From: Sodiomyces alkalinus F11 | Taxonomy: Eukaryota > Ascomycota > Sordariomycetes > Glomerellales > Plectosphaerellaceae | DNA length: 64,000 nucleotides | Direction of reading: 5' to 3' | Assembly: GCF_003711515.1 (NCBI RefSeq) | Contig: NW_021167086.1 | Coordinates: 1,015,149 to 1,079,148, forward strand | Shown here: positions 11,066 through 21,800 of the stretch, piece by piece | How the letters are laid out: the number at the start of each line of letters is the position of its first letter | Numbering within the stretch: the stretch's first letter is position 1 | Made by a program: the position numbers and the translations under genes | The notes under the pieces: model-generated | Told to the model about the DNA's origin: nothing | The model's input: only the letters and a program-made list of their open reading frames with translations | The model's database searches: none

Positions 11066-12255
11066 TCAGTCCTTCTCCAGATCCTTCGGGCTGGGATCGC
11101 CAATTCCGTCCTCATTGATGGCAAAGAGGCAATCACTCTCCGGTAGACAGGGGCTGTCGTAGATCTTGGCAATTCGCGTCTCCCCTCGGCCCTTCTTCAA
11201 GCTGATACGTGTTGTACTGGCATGGGCGATGATGTTACCTCCAATGGGCTTCTTGGGGTCGGGGTTGAACATTGCGGACGGTCCACCATCAACCTGAGCG
11301 ACAACCTGGTTGGTAATCACAACAGCAATCCCAAACTCGTCCGCGAGGCGTTGGAGGGTCCGCATAAACTTGGCCAGATGCGTCTGCCGGGAAGACAGCT
11401 CTCCACGGCCGAGGAAATCCGTCCTGTAGAGCGACGTGGCGCTGTCCACAATGAGTAGGGAAAATCGCGTTTCACACATCATGGCCGATGCTTGCTGGAG
11501 CAGCTGGAGCTGATGATCCGAGTTGTAGGCACGTGCGTATGCCACGTTGTCCAAGACCTCCTCTCCAGAAAGACCGAACCGGTTGGCCACGGCTAGCAGC
11601 CGGACGGGACGGAAGGTACCTTCTGTATCGATGTAGAGACATTTGCCCTCGCCTCCTCCCATGTCGAAGGGCAGTTGGCATGTGACGGCCAGGGTGTGGC
11701 AGATCTGACTCTTGCCCGTCCGGAATTCGCCGAACAGCTCTGTCACTGACCCGGTCTCGACACCACCGGCGAGCAGAGTGTCGAGCTGTTTCGAACCCGT
11801 TGTGATGGAGATTAGTTCGCTGCGTCGCTGATGCATCTCAGTCGCTGTCGTGAATCCCATGGGAACAAGCTTCGACGCTGTATGGCCGTGGTATTAGCAA
11901 ATTAATCGCATTGCCGCACGAAAACCATGAGAGAAGAAAAAAGAAAGAAAACCCCCCATACCTTCGGCGAGAATTTTGGCAGCCTTCTGCTCTGAAATGC
12001 CCTTGATCTGTTCCAATGTCCGTCGTGGAGTATACGCGACCGATTCGACTGTATTAAATCCACCATCGACCACAAGCTGGATGTCTCGTTTCGTCAAGCC
12101 GGCGACACCCTGTAAACCGAATAAGTATCCGCAATTGTTTGGAATTTCTGGGCGTGTCCTACCTCGAGAGCAGAAAGGGGTGTCGGTGCACCAGGGCCGG
12201 TCATGCCACCATCACCCGCATTGTGGTTCTCATCGTATTCCTCGACTTGGGTCAT
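11066..12255 (-). CDS. RAD51: DNA recombinase RAD51 (MEI-3 type)
   Basis: Three exons: 12163-12255, 11962-12109 and 11066-11877; 1053 bases, 350 residues, close to the usual RAD51 length. The N-terminal part holds a helix-hairpin-helix-like domain (about 32-80, with [20 protein letters not shown]). The RecA core has the Walker A motif GEFRTGKS at 130-137, the conserved [18 protein letters not shown], Walker B LLIVDS and the [12 protein letters not shown] loop 2 segment. It ends [13 protein letters not shown]51 forms the nucleoprotein filament on single-stranded DNA and drives strand invasion in homologous recombination. The first exon encodes an acidic tail beginning [15 protein letters not shown]51 is preferred over DMC1 because the core follows RAD51 throughout. 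Introns have GTAGGA and GTATGG donors with CAG acceptors and phases that agree. Confidence 0.96.
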
Positions 12256-12635
12256 CTTCACACCTGGTAGTTGTGACTCTCGAAAATTTCACAAGATTCT
12301 AAATAGCGGAAAGAAATCCAATGGCCAGTCTTGCGTGGCGAGATTGAAGGAAGACGAACAACACAGGTGCAGCAGATGTGGTTTAGGCAGGAGTCAAACG
12401 CGGGGAGTTGTTGACTCCACCACTCCAGAAATTGGCTACGCGTCAGCCCAAGACGCCAGATCACGTGATTATCGCGTCGGTTTCAAGGCGAAAACCAAAC
12501 AGCGGACACGTTTACGTTATCCTTGTTATTAAGAGATTAAGAAGGGGAGGGCGGGGGGGGGGGAAAGGCGGGGAATCGATTCCAGGGAAACACCATGAAC
12601 CGAAGGCAAAAAAGACATGCACGAGAAACAAAAAT
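12256..12635. other. Intergenic: RAD51 promoter and tRNA 3' flank
   Basis: This spacer separates the RAD51 start from the 3' end of tRNA-Tyr. It includes a G-rich run near 12551-12562. Nothing else was recognised. Confidence 0.5.
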
Positions 12636-12748
12636 TCTCCGAACCCAGAATCGAACTAGGGACCTTCGCATAATGGTTACTGTCCTGAACATGTTTGCTC
12701 AGGGCACAATTACAGTGCGACGTGATAAACCAACTACACCATTCGGAG
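12636..12748 (-). tRNA. tRNA-Tyr (GTA) with 38-base intron
   Basis: The minus strand folds as a tRNA. A perfect 7-bp acceptor stem joins CTCCGAA and TTCGGAG with the C1-G72 pair and A73 discriminator that mark eukaryotic tRNA-Tyr. The D arm is GTGT...ATCAC, the anticodon stem TCGCA/TGCGA, the anticodon GTA and the T arm CCTAG-TTCGATT-CTGGG. The mature tRNA is 75 bases. An intron at about 12672-12709 sits just 3' of position 37, the canonical site for nuclear tRNA introns; tRNA-Tyr is nearly always interrupted in fungi. A T5 run follows the 3' end (ATTTTTG on the minus strand) and fits a Pol III terminator. Confidence 0.95.
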
Positions 12749-13322
12749 CGAGCGATACTGTGTAGCTGCAAGAGTTTTGGATATAGGGGACGAGCAATCT
12801 AGTGCCGTCTGGCCCTCGGATGCGGTGCCTTCGAGGTAGTACGACTTGCTCCACCTTGCGGCATTTCTTCTTCGGACACTCCTCCGTAACGACTCCATAG
12901 ACGAGGGTTCGAAAAGCAGAACGATGATAAACGACGAGGATAACTAATCTACATGGACGACGGGAGAGGAAGGAATAGCCCAGGGAGTATGTTGAACGTC
13001 TCTCTCAGCAGCACTATTGCACATACCATGTCAATGCTAGCTCTTTGGAGAGAAAGATGTTTGCATTCCATTAACCCTATTATACAGCGCACCCTTTTTG
13101 CTAAAAACACCCTAGGTCCTTCTTATGACTTCACTGTGTTTGAGAAAGGAATGTAATCGACAGGAGAAACCCCTCACTTAAAATGAAAGCAAACTAGAAC
13201 AAACTAACACCAGCGCCAAGCAACGGTAGCTTTGTGTGAGTCGTATCGTCATGTCGGATTAAAACAGTACAGCGATGTAGGGTGTTTTCTTTTTGCGTCG
13301 AGTCCCAGCTCCCTCCGCCCGT
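12749..13322. other. Intergenic between tRNA-Tyr and HSP30
   Basis: This spacer should hold the 3'UTR of HSP30 and the tRNA 5' flank. A 67-codon + ORF at 12953-13156 has no recognisable content. Nothing else was seen. Confidence 0.5.
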
Positions 13323-13940
13323 TTACTCGATGGCAATGCGGCGGCGAGCCTCGTGCTTGGGAGTCTTCGGGACGCGGACATTGAGGATGCCATCCTTGAG
13401 ACTAGCAGATACGCCATCCTGTTGGATCTGTCCAGGGAAGTTGAAGGTGCGAGAGAATTCGCCAACGGTGCGCTCGGAGACCCAATACTTGGCCCGGTCC
13501 TGCTGCTTCTTGGTTCCCTCCGACTTGGCAACGGTTGATGGAGTCGCCTGCTCGCTGGACTCCTCTTCAACGGATGCCTGGCGAAGCTTTGGCTTCTCGC
13601 CTCCCTCGGTGATGGCGCCGCTCATCTGGGTGTCCTCGACCAGGCCAGCGGGAGGTGTGCCGGCGGTGTAGGAGCGCTCAATGCGGCCGCGGATGAGCAT
13701 GGTGTGCGGGTCGGAGAATTCAATCGAGACATTCTCCTTGGAGATGCCTGGCAATTCGCCGTGCAGCTCGTAGGCATCCTCGAGTTCGCGAACATCGAAC
13801 TTGGGCTGGAAGGCGATGTTGCCCTTGCCCCGGGTGGTGTCTCCTTGAGAACGCGTGTAGGTGTCGAAGTCATCGAGGAGACGGAACAGCGGGGTGAAGC
13901 TGGTATCGGAGCCGTAGAAGTTACGAGGGAAGTACGCCAT
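13323..13940 (-). CDS. hsp30: Small heat shock protein, Hsp20/HSP30 type
   Basis: This is an intronless 205-residue ORF starting MAYFPRNFYGSD. The alpha-crystallin domain begins near residue 46 (FDVRELEDAYELHGELPGI, then KENVSIEFSDPHTMLIRGRIE). As in other filamentous fungal HSP30 proteins, a hydrophilic insert rich in Glu, Ser and Thr (about 92-145) splits the domain. It resumes with YWVSERTVGEFSRTFNFPG and SASLKDGILNVRVPK. The C-terminus RRIAIE contains the short I-x-I motif used for oligomer contacts. The protein should act as an ATP-independent holdase that binds unfolding proteins in heat stress. The in-frame upstream ATG at 14054 lies in the leader and would add an unusual tail, so 13940 is preferred. 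Heat-shock-element-like sites lie upstream. Confidence 0.93.
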   Translation of the reverse strand: MAYFPRNFYGSDTSFTPLFRLLDDFDTYTRSQGDTTRGKGNIAFQPKFDVRELEDAYELHGELPGISKENVSIEFSDPHTMLIRGRIERSYTAGTPPAGLVEDTQMSGAITEGGEKPKLRQASVEEESSEQATPSTVAKSEGTKKQQDRAKYWVSERTVGEFSRTFNFPGQIQQDGVSASLKDGILNVRVPKTPKHEARRRIAIE

Positions 13941-14185
13941 TTTGTCGTTGTTTAGAGTTGTGAAGGGTCTTGTGTGGAGTGTGGTGATTGTGGTGGACGG
14001 CTTGAAGGTGCGGCGTGGAAGTCTCTTTGGAGTGACTTTTCTCGCGATGTGCATGAAACTGAGTATGAAGCTTGTGGGACGCTTTTTGTTTGCTCGCTCC
14101 TTCTGAGTGCAACGAGAAGACCTGGGGATGGTTCTGGGGGGCCTGCTTTATACTCGTTTGCTGGCTCATCGTACCTTCACGCACC

Positions 14186-14193
14186 TTCTTGAA
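14186..14193 (-). promoter_or_regulatory. Heat shock element-like site, HSP30 promoter
   Basis: The sequence TTCttGAA is a perfect inverted pair of the HSF unit nGAAn, about 250 bases upstream of the HSP30 start. Heat shock factor binds arrays of such units in all eukaryotes; binding here is inferred. Confidence 0.5.
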
Positions 14194-14282
14194 ACCCCGC
14201 CGTCGAAGTCAAATCGAGGAAGCTTCGGATGCGACCAGCACTTTCCAGTCACCCCAACGGGGACCTCGAAGCTGCATTACGC

Positions 14283-14290
14283 TTCTAGAA
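14283..14290 (-). promoter_or_regulatory. Heat shock element-like site, HSP30 promoter
   Basis: TTCtaGAA is a second perfect inverted nGAAn pair about 345 bases upstream of the HSP30 start codon. Confidence 0.5.
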
Positions 14291-14495
14291 GGCACGATAT
14301 CATACAAGAAGCTACTATGAAGTCATGACGGTTGGATGAACACCTCATCATTCATCATGCAACGTGGAACTAGACAGAAGACTCCAGAAGGTACCACTAG
14401 GACCTTCCTTCCGTTCGCACACTGGGTACGTCTTGCTGCGACTTCGTGTAAGAAACAAAGTCAAATTGAATGAAAACACGCCCAATTGATGATAT

Positions 14496-14508
14496 GAAGC
14501 TTCTAGAG
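14496..14508 (-). promoter_or_regulatory. Three-unit heat shock element-like site
   Basis: GAAgcTTCtaGAG has three alternating units (the last one imperfect), matching the minimal trimeric HSF site. It lies about 560 bases upstream of the HSP30 start. Confidence 0.5.
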
Positions 14509-15351
14509 TTTGCCGCATGTCTTACGACTATCCAGGGTATCATGGGCCATGCTGTCGATGCTGTGAACTGTTGTAACGGAGTAGGTAGATTGCCTACCTA
14601 CCTAAGGTACCTTAGCTAAGAGGTGGTTCGTCTTGAAATGATGAGGTATGATTGGCTTCTACTGTTCGTTGATGGTTAAGCCATCGGCTTGAGATACCGA
14701 GGTACCATGAAACTCATATTAAATAGGTAGCTATTCAAGTAACTACATAACAAAAGATACCTTATGACTCCGTACCGACGAGCCAAAACTATGACGTCAG
14801 CGTGTTCTCCCACCGTTCTGCCCACGGCATGCAATCGGATGGTGACAACGATAATTACAGGATGAGTTCACACAAACATGGTCAGACAACTTCGTAGCAC
14901 AATACGACGATGGTATGCTCCTCGTCAAATTGATGGCTTGACTCTGATCCAACCGTTGTCGAACGTAACAACTGCGGGGCCATCTAAACTAATAGCCGAT
15001 TCGTTATTCGGCGGCGGGCCCTTGGGGAAAGTCTAGTGTCATGAGGGCTTTCGGAAGTTCTGCATAAGAAATGTGTCACGACCGTCCACGTCATGGAACT
15101 AGTTGACTACACACGTAGAGAGGTGGCTAGGTTCCATCTCACACCCAACACCCGTAGCTCGCACGGTAGCACAGGGACCATCCCATCCCTTCAGTGTCGC
15201 AACCGTGGCCTCAACCGTGGTCTCAAGTAGTAAGTAGGGCGAGATACGACGAGGGGAAGGAAGCAGGCCGAGCCATGGGATGTGATTAGCAACATTGAAT
15301 TGACCGCATAATGACCTGCAGTGCGCCCGCATATCCAACCACCCAGCCCTG

Positions 15352-17218
15352 TCAGTAGGGTGGTCGCATAGGCGGATATCCTGCCACCATGGTCATGCCA
15401 GGCTGCGCCTTGGGAGGAACCAGCCCTGGACTGTGTACACGATTAAAAAGTCCAATCAGTCTCCGGCCAGCCGACGGCTCCAACTCGGTGCCGTCCCTTG
15501 CAATCTTCACTTCCCGGTTCGAGTTCCAAGGGTTCCGCAGGCCCCGAGTCCGGTAGAAAGGCAGCCTGGTCGTTGACAGCCACTCCAGTCTGAACGGCTT
15601 TCCCCACGTCTTCGCGTTCCCGTCCTCCTGGTCCCCAGCCTTACTGCTGCCGACATCACTCCCTGCTTCGTCGTCTGCGCTGTCCGAATCCTCGTGTTCC
15701 GCTTCCCAAAAGATCGTCCCCCTTGCCGAGTCGTCTATGACCCTCCCCTTCGGCGCGAACTCTGTCGCTTCGGTGGGAATCGCTTTCGGCAGGTCAACGT
15801 CGTCCGTAGCCTGCGATTTCGGGGCAAACTCGATGGCGGCAGATGGATCGTCGTTGATAGGGGAGGTCATTCGCGCGTATCCAAAATATTCGCCGGACTT
15901 GTTCGCAGAAAAGACAAGGTAGACGTTATCGGCAGACTACAAAGTAGGTCAGGAGGTCTGAAAATTCGCATCGTCTCGAATACATATGACCACTCACAGA
16001 GTAGGCACTGTTGAGGGCTTCCTCGTTGTGCGACTGTGTTGCCCAAATGCCAGTCTTGACGCTCAATTCCAAATCCTCGACAGTTAGGCTCTTGAGGATG
16101 AAAAACTTCTCTTTGTCTTTCTGTGCCGAACCATCGGGTTCCTCGGTCTGCTTTTGGTTGCTTTCCGTCGACGGTGTGGTAATTCCCTTCGTAGTATTTG
16201 TTGTTGCAACAGATTCCGCCGGTGCCTCGCGCGGGGTTTGACTCCCAGAGGACGCTGCGGGACCTGTTGGGGCTGTCATGCCTGTGGCTCCTTCGACCGT
16301 GCTTTTGCGAAGACGGCTGACAAGTCTAACCGATTGAAACCTGGAATCATGGATTTTCTTCTGTGCCTCCGCACATGTTTTCTCGTCTTTGAAATTGGCA
16401 AAAGCGCAGTTGCTTTTGGATATAAGAAAAAGGGATTCGAGACCCGGTCCCTCCTTAGCAACGTGATGGACGAGGCTCATCAAGTCCGTCTGGGGAGGCA
16501 GATTCCCTATCCATATAGCGTGGCCTATCTATATCATCAGCGAGGCCTTCGGAGAGACCTGCAGTTAAAGGAACGTGAATCTCGTACCGCTTTGTCGTGG
16601 TTTTCGGGGCGGGCCGCGTACAGCCCCTGGTCTACCCTCTGTTGCTTCTTCGCGTCCCATTAGCTTCAGCCCCGCGAGCGGGAGACTGCGACGTATCTTA
16701 CCACTAGGTTTGGGTCCAGAGAGATGATTCGATTCATCCAGCTGGCGGTTCTCCCCGTGCTGAAATTGCATCATCGCCCCCGTTCCGAAGCTCTGATGCT
16801 GCACGACAGGACTGGGTATGGAATGAGGTGGTGGGAAAGCGGCAGCAGGGACGGGATAATAATAACCACCCCCTATGTGGCTTGGATGGTGCTGGTTGAC
16901 CACCATATGGGTTGGGTAATAGCTTACATTCAACCGAGGATGCGGCTGGTGTGTGGGGAGAGCGCCTCCGTAAAACGGATGCGCGTGTGAGTGTGGCGGT
17001 TGGTAGTAAGGGTGGACTGCCATGGGTACCGTCGAGTGATGTGCGTATTGACCAGGCATATGCTGTAATACGGGAGTAGATGAGGTTTGAGGACCAGGTC
17101 GTTGCTGTTGAATCCCTGGAGGGTAACCCGGTCGATAACTGCTAGCTCGGGGAAGAGCGTTGGCCATCCCAGTCATGTTCAGAGCCCCTGAGGGGCCGTG
17201 GTCGGGAGGCTGAGCCAT
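15352..17218 (-). CDS. RRM-YTH domain RNA-binding protein
   Basis: Three exons: 16588-17218, 15998-16524 and 15352-15936; 1743 bases, 580 residues. Residues 1-210 are a disordered Pro/His/Tyr/Gln-rich region. An RRM spans about 213-285, with RNP2-like IWIGNL and RNP1-like NCAFANF. A YTH domain starts at about 350 (KFFILKSLTVEDLE) and contains GIWATQ with candidate cage Trp371, YLVFSANKSGEYFGYARM, then GTIFW with candidate cage Trp463. It closes with GKPFRLEWLSTTRLPF, LRNPWNSN and EVKIARDGTELEP. YTH domains read N6-methyladenosine, and the fission yeast relative Mmi1 removes meiotic transcripts. Here the domain is split by two hydrophilic inserts (about 410-457, and an acidic stretch after 463). 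The first intron's acceptor is placed by joining RQSG to HAIWIGN in phase. The neighbours suggest no operon-like link. Confidence 0.9.
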
Positions 17219-18103
17219 GGCGGCTTAAAGACGAGAGTAAATACAGTTTGGTGATGGCGTACTGCTGTTGCTGTTAATACCTTTTCCACTGGCGGAGCTG
17301 CGACCATATCACCCTTGAGCGTTCCAGTCTGCTAGGGGGGAAGTCTGTCTTACACGTACATGACTACAAGTCGCGCTGAAGACTTTGTCTGCGGTTATCG
17401 GAGAGATGGACGGGGGGAGCGCATCTCCCATTCGTGCCGCGAAGATACCTACCAGACGACAAAATAGTCTTCACAAAAGTTCATGTCGTATCTAGTCGGC
17501 TGGTTGTCCTCCAACAGCCAACCCAGGCAACGGAAAGGCAGGCAGACTGGTGTCACGGCCGAATTCCCAAGCACGTCGTCGGCTCGACTCTGCGCAAGCA
17601 AAGCCTAGTGCGAAGATGACGGAAGTCCAAGTAGAAACGTAGATTGTCTTCGTTGGAACGTCGCAGTCGAGTGGTACCCTCGCTCCAGGCTTGTTCGCGT
17701 TGGCTGGTCGCGAGGATAGCAATGAGGACAGTGTCGAGATTTATCACCTGGTGAGGGCAAGTCTAGGCGTTGGATCTCGAGGAAAGGTAACAAGAGGTCG
17801 GTGATGAAATGACAAAAATGGCGGTGCCGGCCACCAGGATTTGAAGAGCGAGTCCCTTTGTGGGCGGGTGGATGCTCTGTACTCGCTCGATACCTTTGGA
17901 AACCCTGCTGCCCACAACTTCGAGAAGACTTGCAGGGCAGTTGATCTTGAGGGCTGACCACTAATGGGCCGGTGGGCGATGGGACCCCCAAGGCCACGAC
18001 TACATTAGACGGGGGGGGGGGGTCGAGTGATGGGACCCCGTCTACCGGAGATAGTAAAGAGTGGGATGCCGACGCAGAATAAGGGGTAAGAGACAGAAGG
18101 GAC

Positions 18104-18166
18104 CAAAAAAGAAAACAAAAGAGAAAAAGAAAAAGAAAAGAAAAGAAAAGAAAAGAAAAGAAAAGA
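18104..18166. repeat. AAAAG-type purine simple repeat
   Basis: A-rich sequence contains at least seven consecutive AAAAG-like units. Its complement creates a hydrophobic but spurious Phe/Leu-rich ORF. Confidence 0.9.
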
Positions 18167-18813
18167 GCCTCCCCTACGAAAGGTCGCCACGCCGCAACTG
18201 GATTCGCCGCCCTATCACCTGCTATCAACTCTGCTGTGCTCGGATCAGTGTAATCCCCCGGAACGAGTTTGTTTTCGACCAGTCGGATTCAGGGCACAAA
18301 AGAACTGGACAGGGGACCGACCGAGACTTCAACTTAGCGAGCCGTATGCGAGCCGAACCAAGAGCCTAGAATGGGGAACTGCAAGGGTGGTATGTAGGTA
18401 TGTAGTGTACATGTGAGTCTTGTAAGGGCTAGGCCATCGTCACCACACCTATGGGGAATCCCGGATGTAGGTGGAACAGCCAATAACGAAAGTGAGGTCG
18501 CTGAACAGGAGCCTAAAACGTGTTGACGGTTGCTAGCTTAACGAGGACTTGGAGACTTCCTGGACAAGTGGGAATGAATGCTGGGTTATCAAGAGTAGGT
18601 TCGTTGCTCTTGGGTAACAGAAGGGCGACCATGTTCTCGGGTGGCAACAGAAGACCGAGGATCATTTCTTCGTACTGATAGGCAAGCACGAGAAGCAAGT
18701 TGGGCTGGTATAACCAGCAGTGTAAGTGTGGCTTGGTGGGCCGCTGACCAACTCCTAGGAGGGGGGCACAAAGTCCGGGTGACAAACTCGGGGGGAGAGA
18801 TAATTTAGTTGAC

Positions 18814-18856
18814 GGGGAAAGGGGAGGGAAAGGGGAGGGAAAGGGGAGAGAAAGAG
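18814..18856. repeat. GGGGAGGGAAA tandem repeat
   Basis: About three and a half copies of an 11-base purine unit (ggggagggaaa) lie in tandem, ending in a diverged copy. Confidence 0.85.
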
Positions 18857-21800
18857 AAACGGGCATGGTCTCGCAGCCAGACAAAACCTGCAGGGCCCTG
18901 GCTCGGGGCAATGCCAGCAAGGGCCAGACCAAGTAGGGCCGGACCCATCCATGGACGAGGCGGCGAAAGAATAGTAGGCGTGTAGACGAACATTATGCTT
19001 CAGGACAGCGTTGGACGCCAAAGGCTAGGTAGACGGACGGCGCCAGGGGTTGTTGGAGGGACGCCGAGAGGACGATCCACGAGAGACGGGGCGACAGAAA
19101 GGGGGGACCGCCGGCGGCGGAGGAGACTCCAGGTCAATGGTGGATACCTGAGCTTTTGTATCTCTGAAGTATATATACTTTGTCAAGACACGCGTCACAT
19201 TTAGCTCAGATGCGGCAAGCCACACCAGTAATAGCCGCATCCTTGCTGCGGGCGATACCGTCGGGGCGAGGTACGGAGTACCTACCTAACCTTAGCCACA
19301 CTTGGTGTACGTACGAAAGTACGGAGGAGTGATATGTAGATCAACAGCAGAGGTAATTAGATAGGTAGGTAGGCAGTTACCTACATGTGTAGATTGAGAT
19401 TTCAAGGGACCGTTGCAGAGTCGGGTGTAATAATTGGTGTGCGCAAGAACCGGTCGGAAGAAGGGACTTAAGGAGAACCAGCAAATAATTGTCTTGACTA
19501 CCTTAAATTTGAAGTTCAACGGTGGTGATGTCTCTACCAAAAAGTCACAGGAGATTTTGTTCGTCTGTTGGTGTTTTTATCGGGATTCGTACCCGAGAGT
19601 TAAAAAGAAAAAGAAAGAAAAAAGTGCCGGGGTCTAGGCCGACAACCCCGGGAAGATGACCGCCTGCTCCGTTCGGGTCTCTAATAGGTACCTACTTATC
19701 GTACCGTAGATACCATGGTGCAGGCACGAGGTCTGGACCTAGCCCGCGGACTAGGTACATAGGTACCTGTATAATGTACACCACTGTACCTTACCTTACC
19801 TACCTATGTACCTTAAGGAAGAGCACGCCCTGGACCATTGCCTAAGGTACCGTACACTAGGTAGACAACCTCTGCGTGTCGCATCTGAAACCTCTCTACC
19901 ATTGCTTATAACATCGACTTCGTACATATCGTATACGTGTATTCGTAGATTTCATATGTAGGCTGCGACCATGTTCGTGAATACCTACCTTAGTGACACA
20001 TCCGCCCCGTCCCTGGTATACACGTACTACCTTATCGAAGTTTCCAAACCTGGAAGATACCGTGGTAGACGTATGATGAAATAAGGTACGTAGCTTTCCA
20101 AGTACGAAGTGCTTCGTACAAGTGTGCCCTACAAATGGAAAACATGTCCATCTTCAAAAGATACCTTATATTTTGCCACCTGAAGCCGATTTGCTTCTGT
20201 TCCAAGGCAGGAGGTTCCACCGGGAGACTTGAGATGACGCTTGCACTTGTGGAGCATAGTACGTACTGCCTCTACGTATGAGCACGAAGTACCTTGAATT
20301 ATGTACCGTAGGTACATACGAAGAGCGAGGGAAGACATATTTTCCATACTTCGCAAGTATCGCGAGAGTACAGGGTACACTCATCCACCGGGATGGGATT
20401 GTTGAAATCTCGATTCCCAATCCTGGGTTTCCCATATTAATCACCCGGACCCCACTCCTTACACGTACAACTCCTCCTTACAGAACCCCCTGGTAATAAC
20501 CCCTACTAGTACAGTGAGTGAGCAAAAGTTTCGGGAAACCCTAAAGTAGAATGCTTCGAAGCTTTTGGGGAACACTTTTCTATCAGGGCAAAACCATGTT
20601 ATCTTGCAAAAGAAACGAATCGCTTGATATTTGATATATGCCGAAATTATTGCTTACCCACTGTACGTGTACTTTGTACGAAGAGGTTGCCTCCATTTCC
20701 CACACCAAATATAGCGAGCCTGCTCCGCGGTGGAAGATTTTATTACGGCAATCTCCAGGTCAATTCCTCTACCTATATATTTATTTGGCTGGACCCCAAG
20801 GCAGGCAGGCCAGGCCCTGGATAAGACCAGACCAGGTCAGACCGGCAATTTCCATTTCCAGGGGCCCAAGGGAGGCCGGACGGTTTCCTCCGGAACCTTA
20901 ATAAATGTCACAAAAAAAAAAAATTTAAAACCCCCTACCTGCTGATATCGTAAGGTAAGTAGCTGCGTGGTGATTAGATTTGCCTCGCGTGTACACTAAT
21001 TAATACGTGCTATTCTGCGATGTACTTTGGCCGAGTCCTGGACGCTATGTCCATGGAGCCCGATGTTAAAAGGGTAGACGCGCCGGGCCGAGAAGGGCTA
21101 ACATCTGCGAAGCATTTGCAAGGGGGAGGTAGTTAACATATTAGTGCCTACCAACGATCCTGAGTACATAGAACTACACTATGGGGACCTGTTGTCTCGA
21201 GTTGGAAGTGCTGGACTTGCCACTGAGAGGGGTTCTGCCGATCTTTCCTCTACCAGTCCCGACTATGGTTTGTGGCGTTACTCGATATTTCCCAACTTGC
21301 TTGCTCAAGAGTTCTCTCTGAACGGTGCATGAAGTCAGTCGAGTGGGACTAATAACGGGGGTTGGACATGCGGTCGTCAAACGGTTTTCGTACGGGTATC
21401 ATTCTGCGCCTCTTGGCGCGGTGTCCCCTAGCCTGATCCAATAGCTGTACACTGTGAGTTCGGACAATTCCTTGGTTCGGAACGGACCCCGCGGATGTTC
21501 AGACAAGCGCACGTAAGGACGACTACACGTGTACTACGGATCGAAAGTAGTACTGCGTACATCGTACCTATTGCCTGCCCAGGTGCTGGTACTGAGTAAT
21601 ATTACCCCGAATCTTCATCTTCCCAAGTTCGAAACGAGAAAGACTAAACCCCCAAAATGCTGTCAAAATGCGATGCCATTGGCACCGTTTCTCCGGTAAA
21701 AAATATGTTGGGTATGCGCCCGGATCTCATGTGTCAGTCCATGGGAGTTCAAGTCATCAGTTAGGTCCAGGACTTTGAGCCGAGCTTGGTCATCCATCGA

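Larger units (their letters stand above)
13941..15351. other. HSP30 upstream region, no gene
   Basis: This 1.4 kb spacer contains the HSP30 promoter with three HSE-like sites and then sequence without recognisable coding content. The palindromic motif taaggtacctta occurs at 14603-14614 next to CCTA repeats. Confidence 0.5.

Noticed and set aside
11066..12255. DMC1 instead of RAD51
   Set aside because: Core motifs and the C-terminus follow RAD51/MEI-3.
17605..18228. 207-codon minus ORF with a Phe/Leu-rich start
   Set aside because: Its hydrophobic part is the complement of an AAAAG simple repeat; the rest is unstructured.
18513..18932. 139-codon minus ORF
   Set aside because: Driven by a G4A3-type tandem repeat; no homologous features.
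19570..19620. tRNA-like T arm (cgggattcgtacccg)
   Set aside because: No acceptor, D or anticodon stems can be paired around it.
20505..20560. Possible terminal inverted repeat (tacagtgagtgagcaaaagt) of a mariner-like element
   Set aside because: No matching inverted copy was found nearby and no transposase relic is present.
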